NCBI GenBank assembly: GCA_963693085.1
Contig: OY856409.1
Coordinates: forward strand, 1,164,296,749 to 1,164,360,748
DNA: 64,000 bases
Direction: 5' to 3'
From: Alisma plantago-aquatica
Taxonomy: Eukaryota; Streptophyta; Magnoliopsida; Alismatales; Alismataceae
Shown here: positions 46,281 to 59,209 of the stretch, one piece after another
Layout: each line of letters begins with the position of its first letter
Position numbering within the stretch: position 1 is the first letter of the stretch
Translations under genes and position numbers: made by a program
The notes under the pieces: model-generated
What the model saw: the letters and a program-made list of their open reading frames with translations, nothing else
The model's database searches: none
Told to the model about the DNA's origin: nothing

Positions 46281-46541
46281 TTAACATAGTGAGTTATGGC
46301 AACACCTTGCCAAAGTCGGTATTAACTGCATGTCTCTCATCTCTTTGTTGTACGTCACACGTATGAGATGGAGTTTCCGTAATATGCAATCTAGTATTCC
46401 TTTTATAACCTTTAGCCACATTGCATGACCAAGTGCTCCTAACTTGTCATCAATGACCAGAATATCTATAAGTTCATCTCTATGAACTCCTAGATCCATA
46501 TAGTATCCAATGCTGTTCTCTAACACACAGATACTCGACAT
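46281..46541 (-). pseudogene. Copia RNase H remnant
   Basis: The frame contains LGALGHAMWLKVIKGILDCI followed by LRKLHLIRVTYNKEMRDMQL. This corresponds to the end of the Copia RNase H (E-A-x-W-L-K near the active-site region, then I-x-x-x-H-x-I-R-E). The YTDSDW motif is reduced to YYMDLGVHRDE. It lies about 90 bases before the purine tract, as expected. Confidence 0.65.
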
Positions 46542-46934
46542 TTCCTTTTAACAACTTTATTGGAATGTTTCCATTTATCAAAAAACATTCACTTTTATAT
46601 ATCTCATATATATTTTGCGATTAATTTTCTGTCCTTTTCGGAAGTTCGCATCAGTGTAACTCTGTACAGTGAACCCTTCCTAATTTTCATAGAATGAGTA
46701 CTTCTCAAGTACTTATCAAGTTCTTATGGTATTCTAGTAACCCTTACTGGAACTAGACAAACATCCACTCGTCATGTCCCACATACAAGTTATCAGGATG
46801 AGCACATCATATTGTCATGTCCTACATATAAGATGATGAATGCATTTTATTCTTGCTATGTCCATACATGCAAGATAATGGGATAATTACATACATGATA
46901 GATCCATATCTATTCTTAGTGTTCCCATTCTTCA

Positions 46935-47330
46935 TTAGAATTGGACACTTGGCTTTGGGATACTAACTCCATGTAACATGGATAAGTTTTCTCCCACTGA
47001 ATCTGTGCATGTTGAACCCTTTGGTATAGATTGCCAATGTATGCTCTCTCTTTTCAGGTCAAGAGGTTTTCGAGAACTATCTCTATAGATGTCTATTCCT
47101 ATCACATAGGAAACGTCTCTATCTTCCCTAAAGATAATTTCCACTTTGGATTTCCATTCTAGAACATTTCCATTTCACATCAACATGTGGAATGTGAATA
47201 CACTCCCACTAAATCACAGATCTCTCTTTATCTTTGTCATATCAGTCAAACCCTTTGACTATATTATCAAAGTAAAGATCCCAGCTCTGAGTTTCTTGTA
47301 CTCAATCAAATGGATTCATAAACCTTATAG
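46935..47330 (-). pseudogene. Copia reverse transcriptase remnant
   Basis: From about 47330 the minus strand reads QETQSWDLYFDNIVKGFD, where Copia has KQASRSWNLRFDEAIKSFGF. Further on comes DRDVSYVIGIDIYRDSSRKP, where Copia has DLGEASYVLGIQIYRDRS. The YVDD catalytic segment that should lie between is missing or unreadable. Several stops interrupt the stretch. It is clearly Copia, clearly dead. Confidence 0.75.
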
Positions 47331-48499
47331 GGTGTGTCACATACACATCCTTGTTTTATTCCTTACAAGAATGTTGTTTTAGTATCTGTATGCCAAATCT
47401 CTTAGTCATTAAGTTGCAACAAGCATCATCCTTCTCAAAATGTCACCCATGTGTCTTAACACTTTAAGACTCATTCACACTTATGGATTTCATCCCATTG
47501 AGTGTTACCATCAAGGTCATACCTTATGGTTCACATGGAAGTTATTTAGGATGTAATGGTCATATACCATAACTCAAAATCTGATTCCTCATATGCATCT
47601 AGATAGTTGACTCATCGCATGACCAACTCATCATATAGATAATCGAGGTGTATCTGTCAAGGATATAAGAATTCACAACTCCTTGTGATTCTTAATGTCT
47701 TTTATTAGTGTGGGGTATCCTTTATTTAAGAAGAACTTAGTTATTTTATAATCATCATCTAACTCCTTAGAGTATGACTCCTTTTGATTTAGACATCACC
47801 ATGCCTTAATAATGAGCTTACTATGATACATAATCATGATCACTCATAAGGATCTCAAACATTTGGTCCAAGTATTTCATTCATTGATCTCATCAAGAAG
47901 TAACACTTTACCAAATTCATACTTCATCTATGATATTCTTGAGCACTTCAAGATATTCATATTGGTATTTCTCTAAACACCATTTTAAGTATTAGCATTT
48001 GCTCCAATAGGTATGTAAATACATCACATGTATTATACCTGATAGGATAATTATTCTCCCACTACCACTAGTGAAGATTGATTAATTATGTCTAAAAGAT
48101 TCATGTCTCTTACTGGTTCTCTAACCAAAAGAGTCTAGATTTATCCATCACATGGAAACTAGAGATGAATTTCTCATGATAATGCCAATTCAATTGTTTG
48201 AGTTATCAATAACTTTTAGGTATCATTTTATCTTATGCATACCAAGTACCACAAGATAAACAAGGCATTGCCACAAAGATTGAAATATTAACTTTATTGA
48301 TTGCCATCATTTTCATACAATATGCAAACATTAAAGTGTTTCTATCCATCGGCAAATATGAAATAACAGTTCATAACTCTATTACATGCCTTTAAGGCTG
48401 AAAATAAACTAAAGTACTCCCATCTCTGGCGGCAACACTTTCCCCATGTATTGAATTCTTTACACTTTATATCTTGGTATCATATACCTAAAAAGTGTT
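47331..48499 (-). pseudogene. Eroded Copia integrase/RT region
   Basis: Between the reverse transcriptase remnant and the gag knuckle no motif could be read with confidence. The position corresponds to protease, integrase and the start of reverse transcriptase. The length, about 1.2 kb, is far shorter than an intact pol, so there must be deletions. Confidence 0.4.
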
Positions 48500-48765
48500 A
48501 CAAGTTTATTTCATGACACCTTCAGGTGGAGACGTCTGTCGCCTCCTTCTTTTGTTCTTCCAGATAGAGTGGACAACTCCTTTTCCAATGTCCTGGCTTT
48601 TGACAATGGTGGCAATTGCCTCTATTGGTCACACCTCCCTTGGCCTTGAGAGTTGAAGATGACTTGGGCTACTGGCTAGCATTAGAACCTTTCTTAGCCT
48701 TGCCCTTGCCCTTGCACTTGGACTTGCCTTTCTTGCTGTTGATCACCATCACAGACTTAGGCTTG
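48500..48765 (-). pseudogene. Copia gag, zinc-knuckle end
   Basis: The minus strand encodes a Lys-rich stretch (GKSKCKGKGKAKKG), then CHHCQKPGHWKRSC, a perfect C-x2-C-x4-H-x4-C knuckle, followed by PLYLEEQKK. This is the hallmark of plant Copia gag just before the protease. A TGA-type break lies in the linker. Its upstream part is cut at 48766 by the LARD-like LTR. Confidence 0.85.
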
Positions 48766-48848
48766 TGTGACAAAGTGGTTTTTCTGGCTTAATTCCGAGG
48801 ATGGAATTTCTTTTAAGGTGTGTAGGATGTGGTGGAGTGGACTTTTGG
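48766..48848 (+). repeat. First 83 bases of the plus-strand LARD 5' LTR
   Basis: It is identical to 63916-63998 except for two C/T differences. It ends in TTTGG, the target site of the nested element (copy at 58559-58563). Confidence 0.9.
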
Positions 48849-51800
48849 TGTTACACCCCGATCTCACAATTTCCTCAAATCATGAGATTAGGGCATAAGA
48901 TAGGATTTATATGTAACACAAAGAACACCCTTAACTTTTTTTATTTTCCTTTAAACTCTTGATTCTCTGCAATGAACCACATAACATCCTAACAAAGGAA
49001 TCTGAACATTTCTTTTACTAATCAGACTTTAATAGAAAAAATACATGTATAAACATTCATGATGTCTCTCACATCTTATGCACATAAAACTTGCTAATTA
49101 GCATACATATCAAAGAGGAACAATATTACACATCGTAATTACAGCTCTCTTTCTCTTATCCCTTACTGAGGACCTAGAATGACAAGGACCGACTGACTCA
49201 ACTAATCTCATGCTTGACTCCTATGGCAGATCTACTCTGACGCTCTGATCATCTCCAAGTCCATGCGGTTAACCCTAAAATGTTTGAGTAGAGGGGTGAG
49301 CCTACTCGCTCAGTGAATGAGTACTTCATGGAAACAGACTAATGCACTAATGTGATTACAGATATAATTTGAATAAACGATATGAAATTTAACAACAATA
49401 AATACTACACTGAGCAGTTCTAAAACAATATAATTGAAATAACAAAGAATGTAAATATTGCATCCAAAGAATAACTACAAGAATACTATGCTTCTAGTCT
49501 TCCTTAACTCTTTCATTTATAAAGAACTCTGTGAACCTATATGATCATATTTTAACTTATGCCCTAATCATATGCAGTGTACTCTGCATATAAAGATCCG
49601 TAACAAGTCCATGCTACGACCCCACCGTACAAGACTTAGCGACACACCCGGGAAATGCTAAGTCTGACGCCAGCCCTGCTCTGCTACAGGACCCCTGGCT
49701 CTCCGGCCAGAAACATAGGCTCTACGGCCTCAAAGCACTACTCTGAGTGCACCTGACTCCTCCTTTAACCTGAGTACACCGGCGGAGGGTCTTACAGGGT
49801 TACCTTCGTGACACAAGCACGAATGGTGTTAGATAACCAAGTTTTCTTTTTCCCAGTGCCATCGTGACACAAGCACGATTGTTGTTAGACACTGTCTCTC
49901 TTTCTATCCTCGTGCCACCAAAATTACTCAACCGGTTGATGTTGGACACGAGTTTCACCCCTAAGAAACAAACCTTCTTTTAGGGGTTCTACGGTGTTAG
50001 GGCACTTAGGTCTATTAATTAATTAACATATAAATATCATAGCTCATGTATTCAACATATACCATGTCTCAGTAACATCCCTTTCTAGGGCATGTCATAT
50101 CTCATCACCTGCAATTTACGAGATATGTATTGAAATATAAGAAGCCCTGTAGTATGTAAATATCATTTCAGAGAGAACAAGCATATAAAGTTAAATGCAC
50201 TAGAAACATACAATTCAACAATTAAGCATCGCCACATCTCATATCGAGACCTTTCATATTACCATAGCATGATTCATTGAACACCCTATCCTTAGGGTTT
50301 CATTTGCCTTATTCATTCATCACATGCCAACACCCTACTCTTAGGGTTGCATTTGCCTCATTCACTTGTCACATGGATCTTATCATGATCTCATAAGATA
50401 TAAGCATTCACTAAATAAAGACTGTTTCCAACAAATCATATATAATCAATATAGATATGAAATCATGGAAACTTAACTAAGTTTAGATTTTCCATATCAT
50501 TTACTGAGATATCATGTATCAAGAATAAAATTCAATTAAGATAACCCATGAGATACATCCTAACCACTTATAGGATTACTAGTCCTTTTCAATAAGGTTG
50601 AAACACTAGTGATGTCTCAATTAGGTTAAACCCTAATTACCTCATTTGATATAAATCTAAAAAGCATTCTCACTAGGAAGTGTTGTATACGTTTCTGATA
50701 TGAATCTACCATTTAGGAGTCATTCAAACAGAGAAGTAATCCACATCATATCAATTTGCAACAATCTTAAATCAAACGGACATTTCAGGTTTTAGAATCA
50801 CATACTAAGCAATTAGGGATTTGGATGCTATAATCAAATTCGTGCATTACACTGTTTAGAGGAAGAACCCACTCACCCTAAGGTGTGAAAACACCTCACA
50901 AGTGCAGCTCAACTCAGGGAATCTCGAATTCCTATCAAATCCCTAGCAAATCTCCCAATTCTTCTTCCATTCAACTCGGAAACCTTGAAAATGAGGGATT
51001 ATGAAGAAAGGGTGAGAAAAGAGGGAATTTCGACATCATCTTGGATCAAATCAGAGCATGGACGGAATCTAGACATGAGAGAGAAGATTCACCATAAAAG
51101 TCTATGCAAAGGATCCAAACTTACTTGATTTCACCATTCTTGGGACCGCAGAACCCTAATTCAGCAATTCCTCCTCTTTCTCCACTCAAGCCCTAACTCT
51201 CCCTCTCTCTCTAGATTTTCGTTTCTCTGGAGTGAATGACAAAGAATGAGAGCTTTGTGTGTGTGTGGTTGCTCATATAAGTCAATTGAGCTGCTTGGGT
51301 CAATTGCATATTGACCCAACACTTAACTTTAATTATATTGGCTGAATATTCAGTTATACAAAAGTTACTGTAATTCGTTTATTTAAGAGATCAAACATTC
51401 TCCAACAATTATGGGAATTTATCAAGTTGTTAATAATTGATCTATAAAGCTTCAGTTAAAATTTGAGATAATTTGGAGTTACCAATAAATAATTAAAAAT
51501 AGAACAGTGCACTGCTATATTGCAGTCCGCAGAATATTCGGCCGAGTTTGTCCTGCACAAACTCGACCGACACCCTTACTGTAGGGATTCAAAAGTCATC
51601 CAAAAATTATTCCAATTTAACAGCGTGTCTAAAAGTGTGTTTTTCAGGCACAGTTAAAATTTGAGATCAATTGGATATACCAATAAAAAGATAAAATTCA
51701 ATTACCACACTGCTGTAAAATTCTGAAATTGTGATCGGCCGAGTTTGAAACTCGACCGATAAACAGGTCAGAACCTTCATCAAAAATTCTTATATTTACC

Positions 51801-52132
51801 AATATTGTTCACATTTTATATATCCAAATCATATCCAAATTTGAAGTAAATCAGAGTTACACATAAAATACTAAAAATCATTTAGTGAGACATTCTACTT
51901 ACTAAATTCTGTATTCATGTATCATCAAAACCCTATTTGGGCCGATTAGGGTTTATGCTTCTCAAACCCTAATTCTCAGGACCAAAGAACATTTCGACTT
52001 CTTATCATAGTTAAAAAATCCTAATTGTGTTATTGTCATTAATTAGATTTCAAGAATGATTATTCTAATTAATCTTTGCAATTGTCTAGGTAAACCCTAG
52101 TTTACCAATTAAGCTCAGATGGGGTCGTAACA
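48849..52132 (-). repeat. 3' LTR of the minus-strand LARD
   Basis: It carries the CGGCCGAGTTTG...CAAACTCGACCG hairpin near 51540-51575 and a second near 51740-51765. It also holds a GT run and, on the minus strand, a TTATATGAG TATA-like site near 51280 followed by a CT/AG-rich leader (51140-51240). Confidence 0.95.
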
Positions 52133-55100
52133 ACTCTCCCCCCCTTAGAATGTTTCGTCCTCGAAACATGAACCTACAAGAAAGATACATTCAAGGTTAT
52201 TCTAAACTTCTAAATCCTTCCATGCCATTATATTTTTGTATTTCATACCCGAATGTAGTTTTCAACATTAGATCTTTTAATTCTTTACTAAATCACAACA
52301 TATTTCAAATAGTTCTCAATGATATCAAGCAAATTTTTTTATGCCACAGTCAAACATAGAATGCAAAGATAAACCATCACGCTTTCACTGCGCAACTCTG
52401 ATACTCTGATACAACTATCTCAACTTATGCGGCTCAGAAAGTTCTATTGTTCAGTATCACCTTTAAGTGACATAAGCGAGTTCACCATGCTGTTTTAAAC
52501 TTTAATAAAGTGCTATTCAAATAGCAAAACAGTCTTGAATTAAAAGGCTAGATTCAACAATCAATTGCACAATACTACTCTTGGCATCCCCATTGGGTCA
52601 TGGATGCATGCGGTGAGGCATTACCACCTCATTCCATACTATCATGTTTCGATCCTGGGACCTGTGGGTTATGGGCCCACACACAATTCAAAGTGTAACC
52701 ATCGCATTATATCATTTTAGGTTTTCAACAACAGTAATAAGGTAATCCACAATTGTATCAGTCATTCAAGCATTAATCATATTCAATTACCATCACTCAG
52801 TTATATTAGAGCTAGGTATAACAAGCTACACCTCATTAGGGTTACTTGTCCAAACAATCTGATTATCATCCTTTTCTATTAATATGAGTGAATAGGTATA
52901 ACTACCTTATTCAGGATATCCCTTCATGTGTTCTGACATCATCCAAACCGTATCACCATATCACAAGTACACAATAGTAAGATGCATATCAGGTATGAAT
53001 TACTACAACTATCATACGCCTTTAAATTAACATATAGCTTGCACAAATATACTGAAATCATATGTAGGACCAACTTTCATACCTTAATATGTCTTCAACA
53101 AATCATACATGTAAAAACAAATTCACATATTACACAAAGCTAGTGTTTTCCCATATCTCTCTGCTCATTCATTACTTCTTTACTTTTTGCTACCTATCCT
53201 TTTCATATGATTATATACAATAAACATCATTAACATTGAAGCATTTAAGATAGGAATAGATTATTCATCATTCTTGTTATCACACAAGAATTTATTTCTT
53301 ATCGCACTTTATCATATTGTATGTCACTATTACATTCACTAGATGACCCCACCAAGGTAGTTATGCATCATATATGATTCATTTTCTCTTATCCCTTCAT
53401 TCCCACCTTGCTCTCATTAAGGAATATATGAAAGAGAAGATGATTTTAAGACTTGGAATACTTGTATTCAAACATTCCCTTAATACATTCTCGTATGTAG
53501 ATTTACTTAGTTATCAACAGAGATATTTGATTAATTAGCACTTGCTTGAATCTCACAACCTCTTTATTTTATAACTTCTCCATCATATTTCAAACCCTTT
53601 CTTACGTTTCATAGTCCTCTTACTATATACTATTCTTTAACCCGTCATCTTTAATTCTAAATTTTTCTCTTATGACCATGTTGCTTATTCATATGTATGG
53701 TCATGTATACCATGTTGCACATATTTCCTCCTTTATCTTTATACTATTGTGAAGTTAACGTTCTAAATTAATAATCCTTCTATTAGTTTTTACTCATGTT
53801 GAATACATTACATATTCTTCATTTTTACATCAAGTGGATCATGCATGGGTCAAACATAGTTTCTCTTTCAATCAAGTTTTTCTCTTCTGAATACAGTCCA
53901 CCTTTATATGACTTATTCATTCATTAAACTACACCTATATTCTTTGCTTAGCAACTAGTTTATTGTTCTAGTCTTATGAATTACATGTTCATACGATCCT
54001 TTTTACTTTTATGGACCTATTGAAAGCTCACTCTATTCTTCGACTTAGCCTTTGCTTTAGAGTTCATAAAAGCATTATACACTATTATATGATTCATTCT
54101 TCATGATTGATTCTTGTTATCTTGAACCATACATACATACATTTCACATATCTTTTCTATATTTCATATGTATAGTTCATGCAAAATTAACCAATAAACT
54201 GATTATGAGCTTCATATCATGTTCTATTATTCCCAATTAAGGGTTTCACATTTGAGACCCCAAAGTTGAACCTCAGATATCAGTTTCAACTAATTCTTAG
54301 TTGTTCTGATCTTGCCCATCTGTTTCAACATCTTACCGTATGTACATTCTTACTCTGATGTGGGTCTAATTATTCCAATTCTATTCTTATTATGCTATTG
54401 ATAGGATTCATTAGATCCTAATAACGCATCCTGCCAACCGGACCAGGACAAACCTGAAATCCTGAAGCCAAGAACTACAAAGGATCACATTCTTCCTGAA
54501 CTGCCACTCACAGCTCAGAAACTCGGCCGATTGGTCAGAAACTCGGTCGATTGCTTCACAACTCGGCCGATCCGCTTGAAACTCGGCCGATCAACTTGCC
54601 GTTTGATTTTCTGAAAAAGGAAACTCAGCCGAATTACATACAACTCGGCCGATCAGTTTGCTGTTCGATTGCCTATTAAGGAAACTCGGCCGAATCACAT
54701 ACAACTCGGCCGAATCGCGTACAGACTGAAAACCTAAACAGACCTGCTGATGTCAATTTCACTCGAACCAGCGGGCAAAACTATAGAAACAAAAGCTCAT
54801 TCAAAGGTCAATTCTAGTCTACTTGTTATAAAGAATGAAATCAATAAATGCTACAATTGCATAGTATATAACAGATATTAAAGACCCATATTTCAAGGTA
54901 TTGAATATTTCAATTCAAACATATAAGAGCATTTCTATACATTTCCAACAAAAACAACATTATGAAATGTAAGTTCTATCCCCTTTTACATTTACGCTCT
55001 TAATTCTTGTTTCTTTTCTCGTTTTCTAACCCTAACTTTTCTAGGGTTCATCTCTAGCCCATTCTTCCACTGTATACCTGGCCAGGGTATACGTGAGAGA

Positions 55101-55257
55101 ATAGACAGAGTAGCTTGTACTGGCTGATCCAAGTACTCAGATATCGGGCCAGGATATCCAAATACTCAAATCCCCAAAGCTAACATCACACATCTCCTAT
55201 CTGCCACACTTAGGACTCTAACTTACTAACTTAATGGTCCTTGACAACTCACCCTAA
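52133..55257 (-). other. Interior of the minus-strand LARD, no coding sequence
   Basis: It starts with the purine tract (52135-52146 on the opposite strand). It contains no frame over 70 codons that resembles gag, protease, reverse transcriptase or integrase. The plus strand is strongly T- and C-rich from about 53100 to 54400. An AACTCGGCCGA cluster lies at 54520-54725. Confidence 0.85.
54520..54725. repeat. AACTCGGCCGA cluster inside the minus-strand LARD
   Basis: Eight variants of AAACTCGGCCGAT occur within 200 bases, each with the palindrome TCGGCCGA. The same word also sits in both LTRs (51540, 51740, and 57960, 58160), so it is shared between LTR and interior. Confidence 0.9.
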
Positions 55258-55269
55258 GCTCTGATACCA
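55258..55269 (-). other. Primer-binding site of the minus-strand LARD
   Basis: GCTCTGATACCA on the plus strand is the complement of TGGTATCAGAGC (initiator-Met tRNA). Three bases separate it from the LTR. Confidence 0.9.
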
Positions 55270-55272
55270 AGC

Positions 55273-58200
55273 TGTTACACCCCGATCTCACAATTTCCTC
55301 AAATCATGAGATTAGGGCATAAGATAGGATTTATATGTAACACAAAGAACACCCTTAACTTTTTTTTATTTTCCTTTAAACTCTTGATTCTCTGCAATGA
55401 ACCACATAACATCCTAACAAAGGAATCTGAACATTTCTTTTACTAATCAGACTTTAATAGAAAAAAATACATGTATAAACATTCATGATGTCTCTCACAT
55501 CTTATGCACATAAAACTTGCTAATTAGCATACATATCAAAGAGGAACAATATTACACATCGTAATTACAACTCTCTTTCTCTTATCCCTTACTGAGGACC
55601 TAGAGTGACAAGGACCGACTGACTCAACTAATATCATGCTTGACTCCTGTGGCAGATCTACTCTGACGCTCTGATCATCTCCAAGTCCATGCGGTTAACC
55701 CTAAAATGTTTGAGTAGAGGGGTGAGCCTACTCGCTCAGTGAATGAGTACTTCATGGAAACAGACTAATGCACTAATGTGATTACAGATATAATTTGAAT
55801 AAACGATATGAAATTTAACAACAATAAATACTACACTGAGCAGTTCTAAAACAATATAATTGAAATAACAAAGAATGTAAATATTGCATCCAAAGAATAA
55901 CTACAAGAATACTATGCTTCTAGTCTTCCTTAACTCTTTCATTTATAAAGAACTCTGTGAACCTATATGATCATATTTTAACTTATGCCCTAATCATATG
56001 CAGTGTACTCTGCATATAAAGATCCGTAACAAGTCCATGCTACGACCCCACCGTACAAGACTTAGCGACACACCCGGGAAATGCTAAGTCTGACGCCAGC
56101 CCTGCTCTACTACAGGACCCCTGGCTCTCCGGCCAGAAACATAGGCTTTACGGCCTCAAAGCACTACTCTGAGTGCACCTGACTCCTCCTTTAACTTGAG
56201 TACACCGGAGGAGGGTCTTACAGGGTTACCTTCGTGACACAAGCACGAATGGTGTTAGATAACCAAGTTTTCTTTTTCCCAGTGCCATCGTGACACAAGC
56301 ACGATTGTTGTTAGACACTGTCTCTCTTTCTATCCTCGTGCCACCAGAATTACTCAACCGGTTGATGTTGGACACGAGTTTCACCCCTAAGAAACAGACC
56401 TTCTTTTAGGGGTTCTACGGTGTTAGGGCACTTAGGTCTATTAATTAATTAACATATAAATATCATAGCTCATGTATTCAACATATACCATGTCTCAGTA
56501 ACATCCCTTTCTAGGGCATGTCATATCTCATCACCTGCAATTTACGAGATATGTATTGAAATATAAGAAGCCCTGCAGTATGTAAATATCATTTCAGAGA
56601 GAACAAGCATATAAAGTTAAATGCACTAGAAACATACAATTCAACAATTAAGCATCGCCACATCTCATATCGAGACCATTCATATTACCATAGCATGATT
56701 CATTGAACACCCTATCCTTAGGGTTTCATTTGCCTTATTCATTCATCACATGCCAACACCCTACTCTTAGGGTTGCATTTGCCTCATTCACTTGTCACAT
56801 GGATCTTATCATGATCTCATAAGATATAAGCATTCACTAAATAAAGACTGTTTCCAACAAATCATATATAATCAATATAGATATGAAATCATGGAAACTT
56901 AACTAAGTTTAGATTTTCCATATCATTTACTGAGATATCATGTATCAAGAATAAAATTAAATTAAGATAACCCATGAGATACATCCTAACCACTTATAGG
57001 ATTACTAGTCCTTTTCAATAAGGTTGAAACACTAGTGATGTCTCAATTAGGTTAAACCCTAATTACCTCATTTGATATAAATCTAAAAAGCATTCTCACT
57101 AGGAAGTGTTGTATACGTTTCTGATATGAATCTACCATTTAGGAGTCATTCAAACAGAGAAGTAATTCACATCATATCAATTTGCAACAATCTTAAATCA
57201 AACGGACATTTCAGGTTTTAGAATCACATACTAAGCAATTAGGGATTTGGATGCTATAATCAAATTCATACATTACACTGTTTATAGGAAGAACCCACTC
57301 ACCCTAAGGTGTGAAAACACCTCACAAGTGCATCTCAACTCAGGGAATCTCGAATTCCTATCAAATCCCTAGCAAATCTCCCAATTCTTCTTCCATTCAA
57401 CTCGGAAACCTTGAAAATGAGGGATTATGAAGAAAGGGTGAGAAAAGAGGGAATTTCGACATCATCTTGGATCAAATCAGAGCATGGACGGAATCTAGAC
57501 ATGAGAGAGAAGATTCACCATAAAAGTCTATGCAAAGGATCCAAACTTACTTGATTTCACCATTCTTGGGACCGCAGAACCCTAATTCAGCAATTCCTCC
57601 TCTTTCTCCACTCAAGCCCTAACTCTCCCTCTCTCTCTAGATTTTCGTTTCTCTGGAGTGAATGACAAAGAATGAGAGCTGTGTGTGTGTGTGGTTGCTC
57701 ATATAAGTCAATTGAGCTGCTTGGGTCAATTGCATATTGACCCAACACTTAACTTTAATTATATTGGATGAATATTCAGTTATACAAAAGTTACTGTAAT
57801 TCGTTTATTTAAGAGAAGAAAAATTCTCCAACAATTATGGTAATTTGGAACGTTGTTAATAATTGATCTATAAAGCTTCAGTTAAAATTTGAGATCATTT
57901 GGAGTTACCAATAAATAATTAAAAATAGAACAGTGCACTGCTATATTGCAGTCTGCAGAATATTCGGCCGAGTTTGTCCTGCACAAACTCGACCGACACC
58001 CTTACTGTAGGGATTCAAAAGTCATCCAAAAATTATACCAATTTAACAGAGTGTCTAGAACTGTGTTTTTCAGGCACAGTTAAAATTTGAGATCAATTGG
58101 ATGTACCAATAAAAAGATAAAATTCAATTACCACACTGCTGTAAAATTCTGAAATTGTGATCGGCCGAGTTTGAAACTCGACCGATAAACAGGTCAGAAC

Positions 58201-58558
58201 CTTCATCAAAAATTCTGATATTTACCAATATTGTTCACATTTTATATATACAAATCATATCCAAATTTGAAGTAAATCAGAGTTACACATAAAATACTAA
58301 AAATCATTTAGTGAGACATTCTACTTACTAAATTCTGTATTCATGTATCATCAAAACCCTATTTGGGCCGATTAGGGTTTATGCTTCTCAAACCCTAATT
58401 CTCAAGACCAAAGAACATTTAGACTTCTTATCATAGTTAAAACATCCTAATTGTGTTATTGTCATTAATTAGATTTCAAGAATGATTATTCTAATTAATC
58501 TTTGGAATTGTCTAGGTAAACCCTAGTTTACCAATTAAGCCCAGATGGGGTCGTAACA
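55273..58558 (-). repeat. 5' LTR of the minus-strand LARD
   Basis: It is nearly identical to 48849-52132. A cluster of about eight mismatches within 45 bases (57813-57857) stands out against an otherwise even, low divergence. Confidence 0.95.
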
Positions 58559-59209
58559 TTTGGAATCCTAAATGTCCAACGACATAAGTAAAATCACATG
58601 GTTGAGTTATATTAAGAGTTTTAAGCTTTGACAAAGTAGGTGTGTTGGTGTGAGGTCGACATCATGATTAAGATATCTCTTTTAATGCCTTCTTGAGGAA
58701 TATAATGGAATGATAAAATAGATGAGTTTTGTCACCAAACTTGAGTCGAAGGTAGCTCGAGAGGTAAGAAAGCTATGGTTAAAATTTGGTGGCAATTGAA
58801 GTATCCTAGAGGAAGTTATTTAAGTTTGAAATAGACTAAATGATTATATTTTCATGTACTTGGATCATGATCGCATATTAGAAACATAGGCTTTGTTTTG
58901 CTTGGATATGTCACGCACCCTTTGGGCACCTGATTCCTTTGGCTTGAGGAGGCCACAGATTAGGCTTTCACAGCCCTTAGATGATGCAGATCGGATGGCA
59001 GTCAGCTCTCCTCCTACCCCCAATGACAACGTGAGTGTTTCTCCACTCCAGCCACGATCAGTGTTTGTGGGGTGAGTGGAGAGCGAGACCACTTGCCTCG
59101 TCAAGAGATGCAGTTCAAGGTCTCACGAGATTGCTACATCCTACCTCTAGCCAACCTATCCATTGGTAGTCGCAGGGAGAGTACGAGAGCAATGATGAGT
59201 ATCAATATC

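Larger units (their letters stand above)
38837..48765 (-). mobile_element. Degenerate Ty1/Copia retrotransposon, minus strand, interrupted
   Basis: Minus-strand remnants appear in Copia order: gag zinc knuckle (48500-48765), reverse transcriptase end (46935-47330), RNase H (46281-46541), then a purine tract AAAGTGGGATTC and an LTR start TGTTGG at 46191. In Copia, RNase H lies at the 3' end just before the tract, as here. A probable solo LTR (40485-45637) interrupts the 3' LTR. The 5' side stops abruptly at 48766, where another element's LTR begins, so the Copia 5' LTR should lie right of the window. Coding parts carry many stops. Confidence 0.75.
48849..58558 (-). mobile_element. Young LARD-like LTR element, minus strand, nested
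   Basis: Two direct repeats of about 3285 bp, 48849-52132 and 55273-58558, both run TGTTAC...GTAACA. TTTGG flanks the whole at 48844-48848 and 58559-58563. A complement of the initiator-Met primer site (GCTCTGATACCA, 55258-55269) abuts the right-hand LTR, and CTCTCCCCCCCTTAG (purine tract on the other strand) follows the left-hand LTR, so the element points left. The interior is only about 3.1 kb and has no gag or pol. Just before the tract the minus strand has TTTCGAGGACGAAAC, the remnant of a Tekay-type pol end. LTRs differ at roughly 40-50 positions by eye. Confidence 0.97.
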
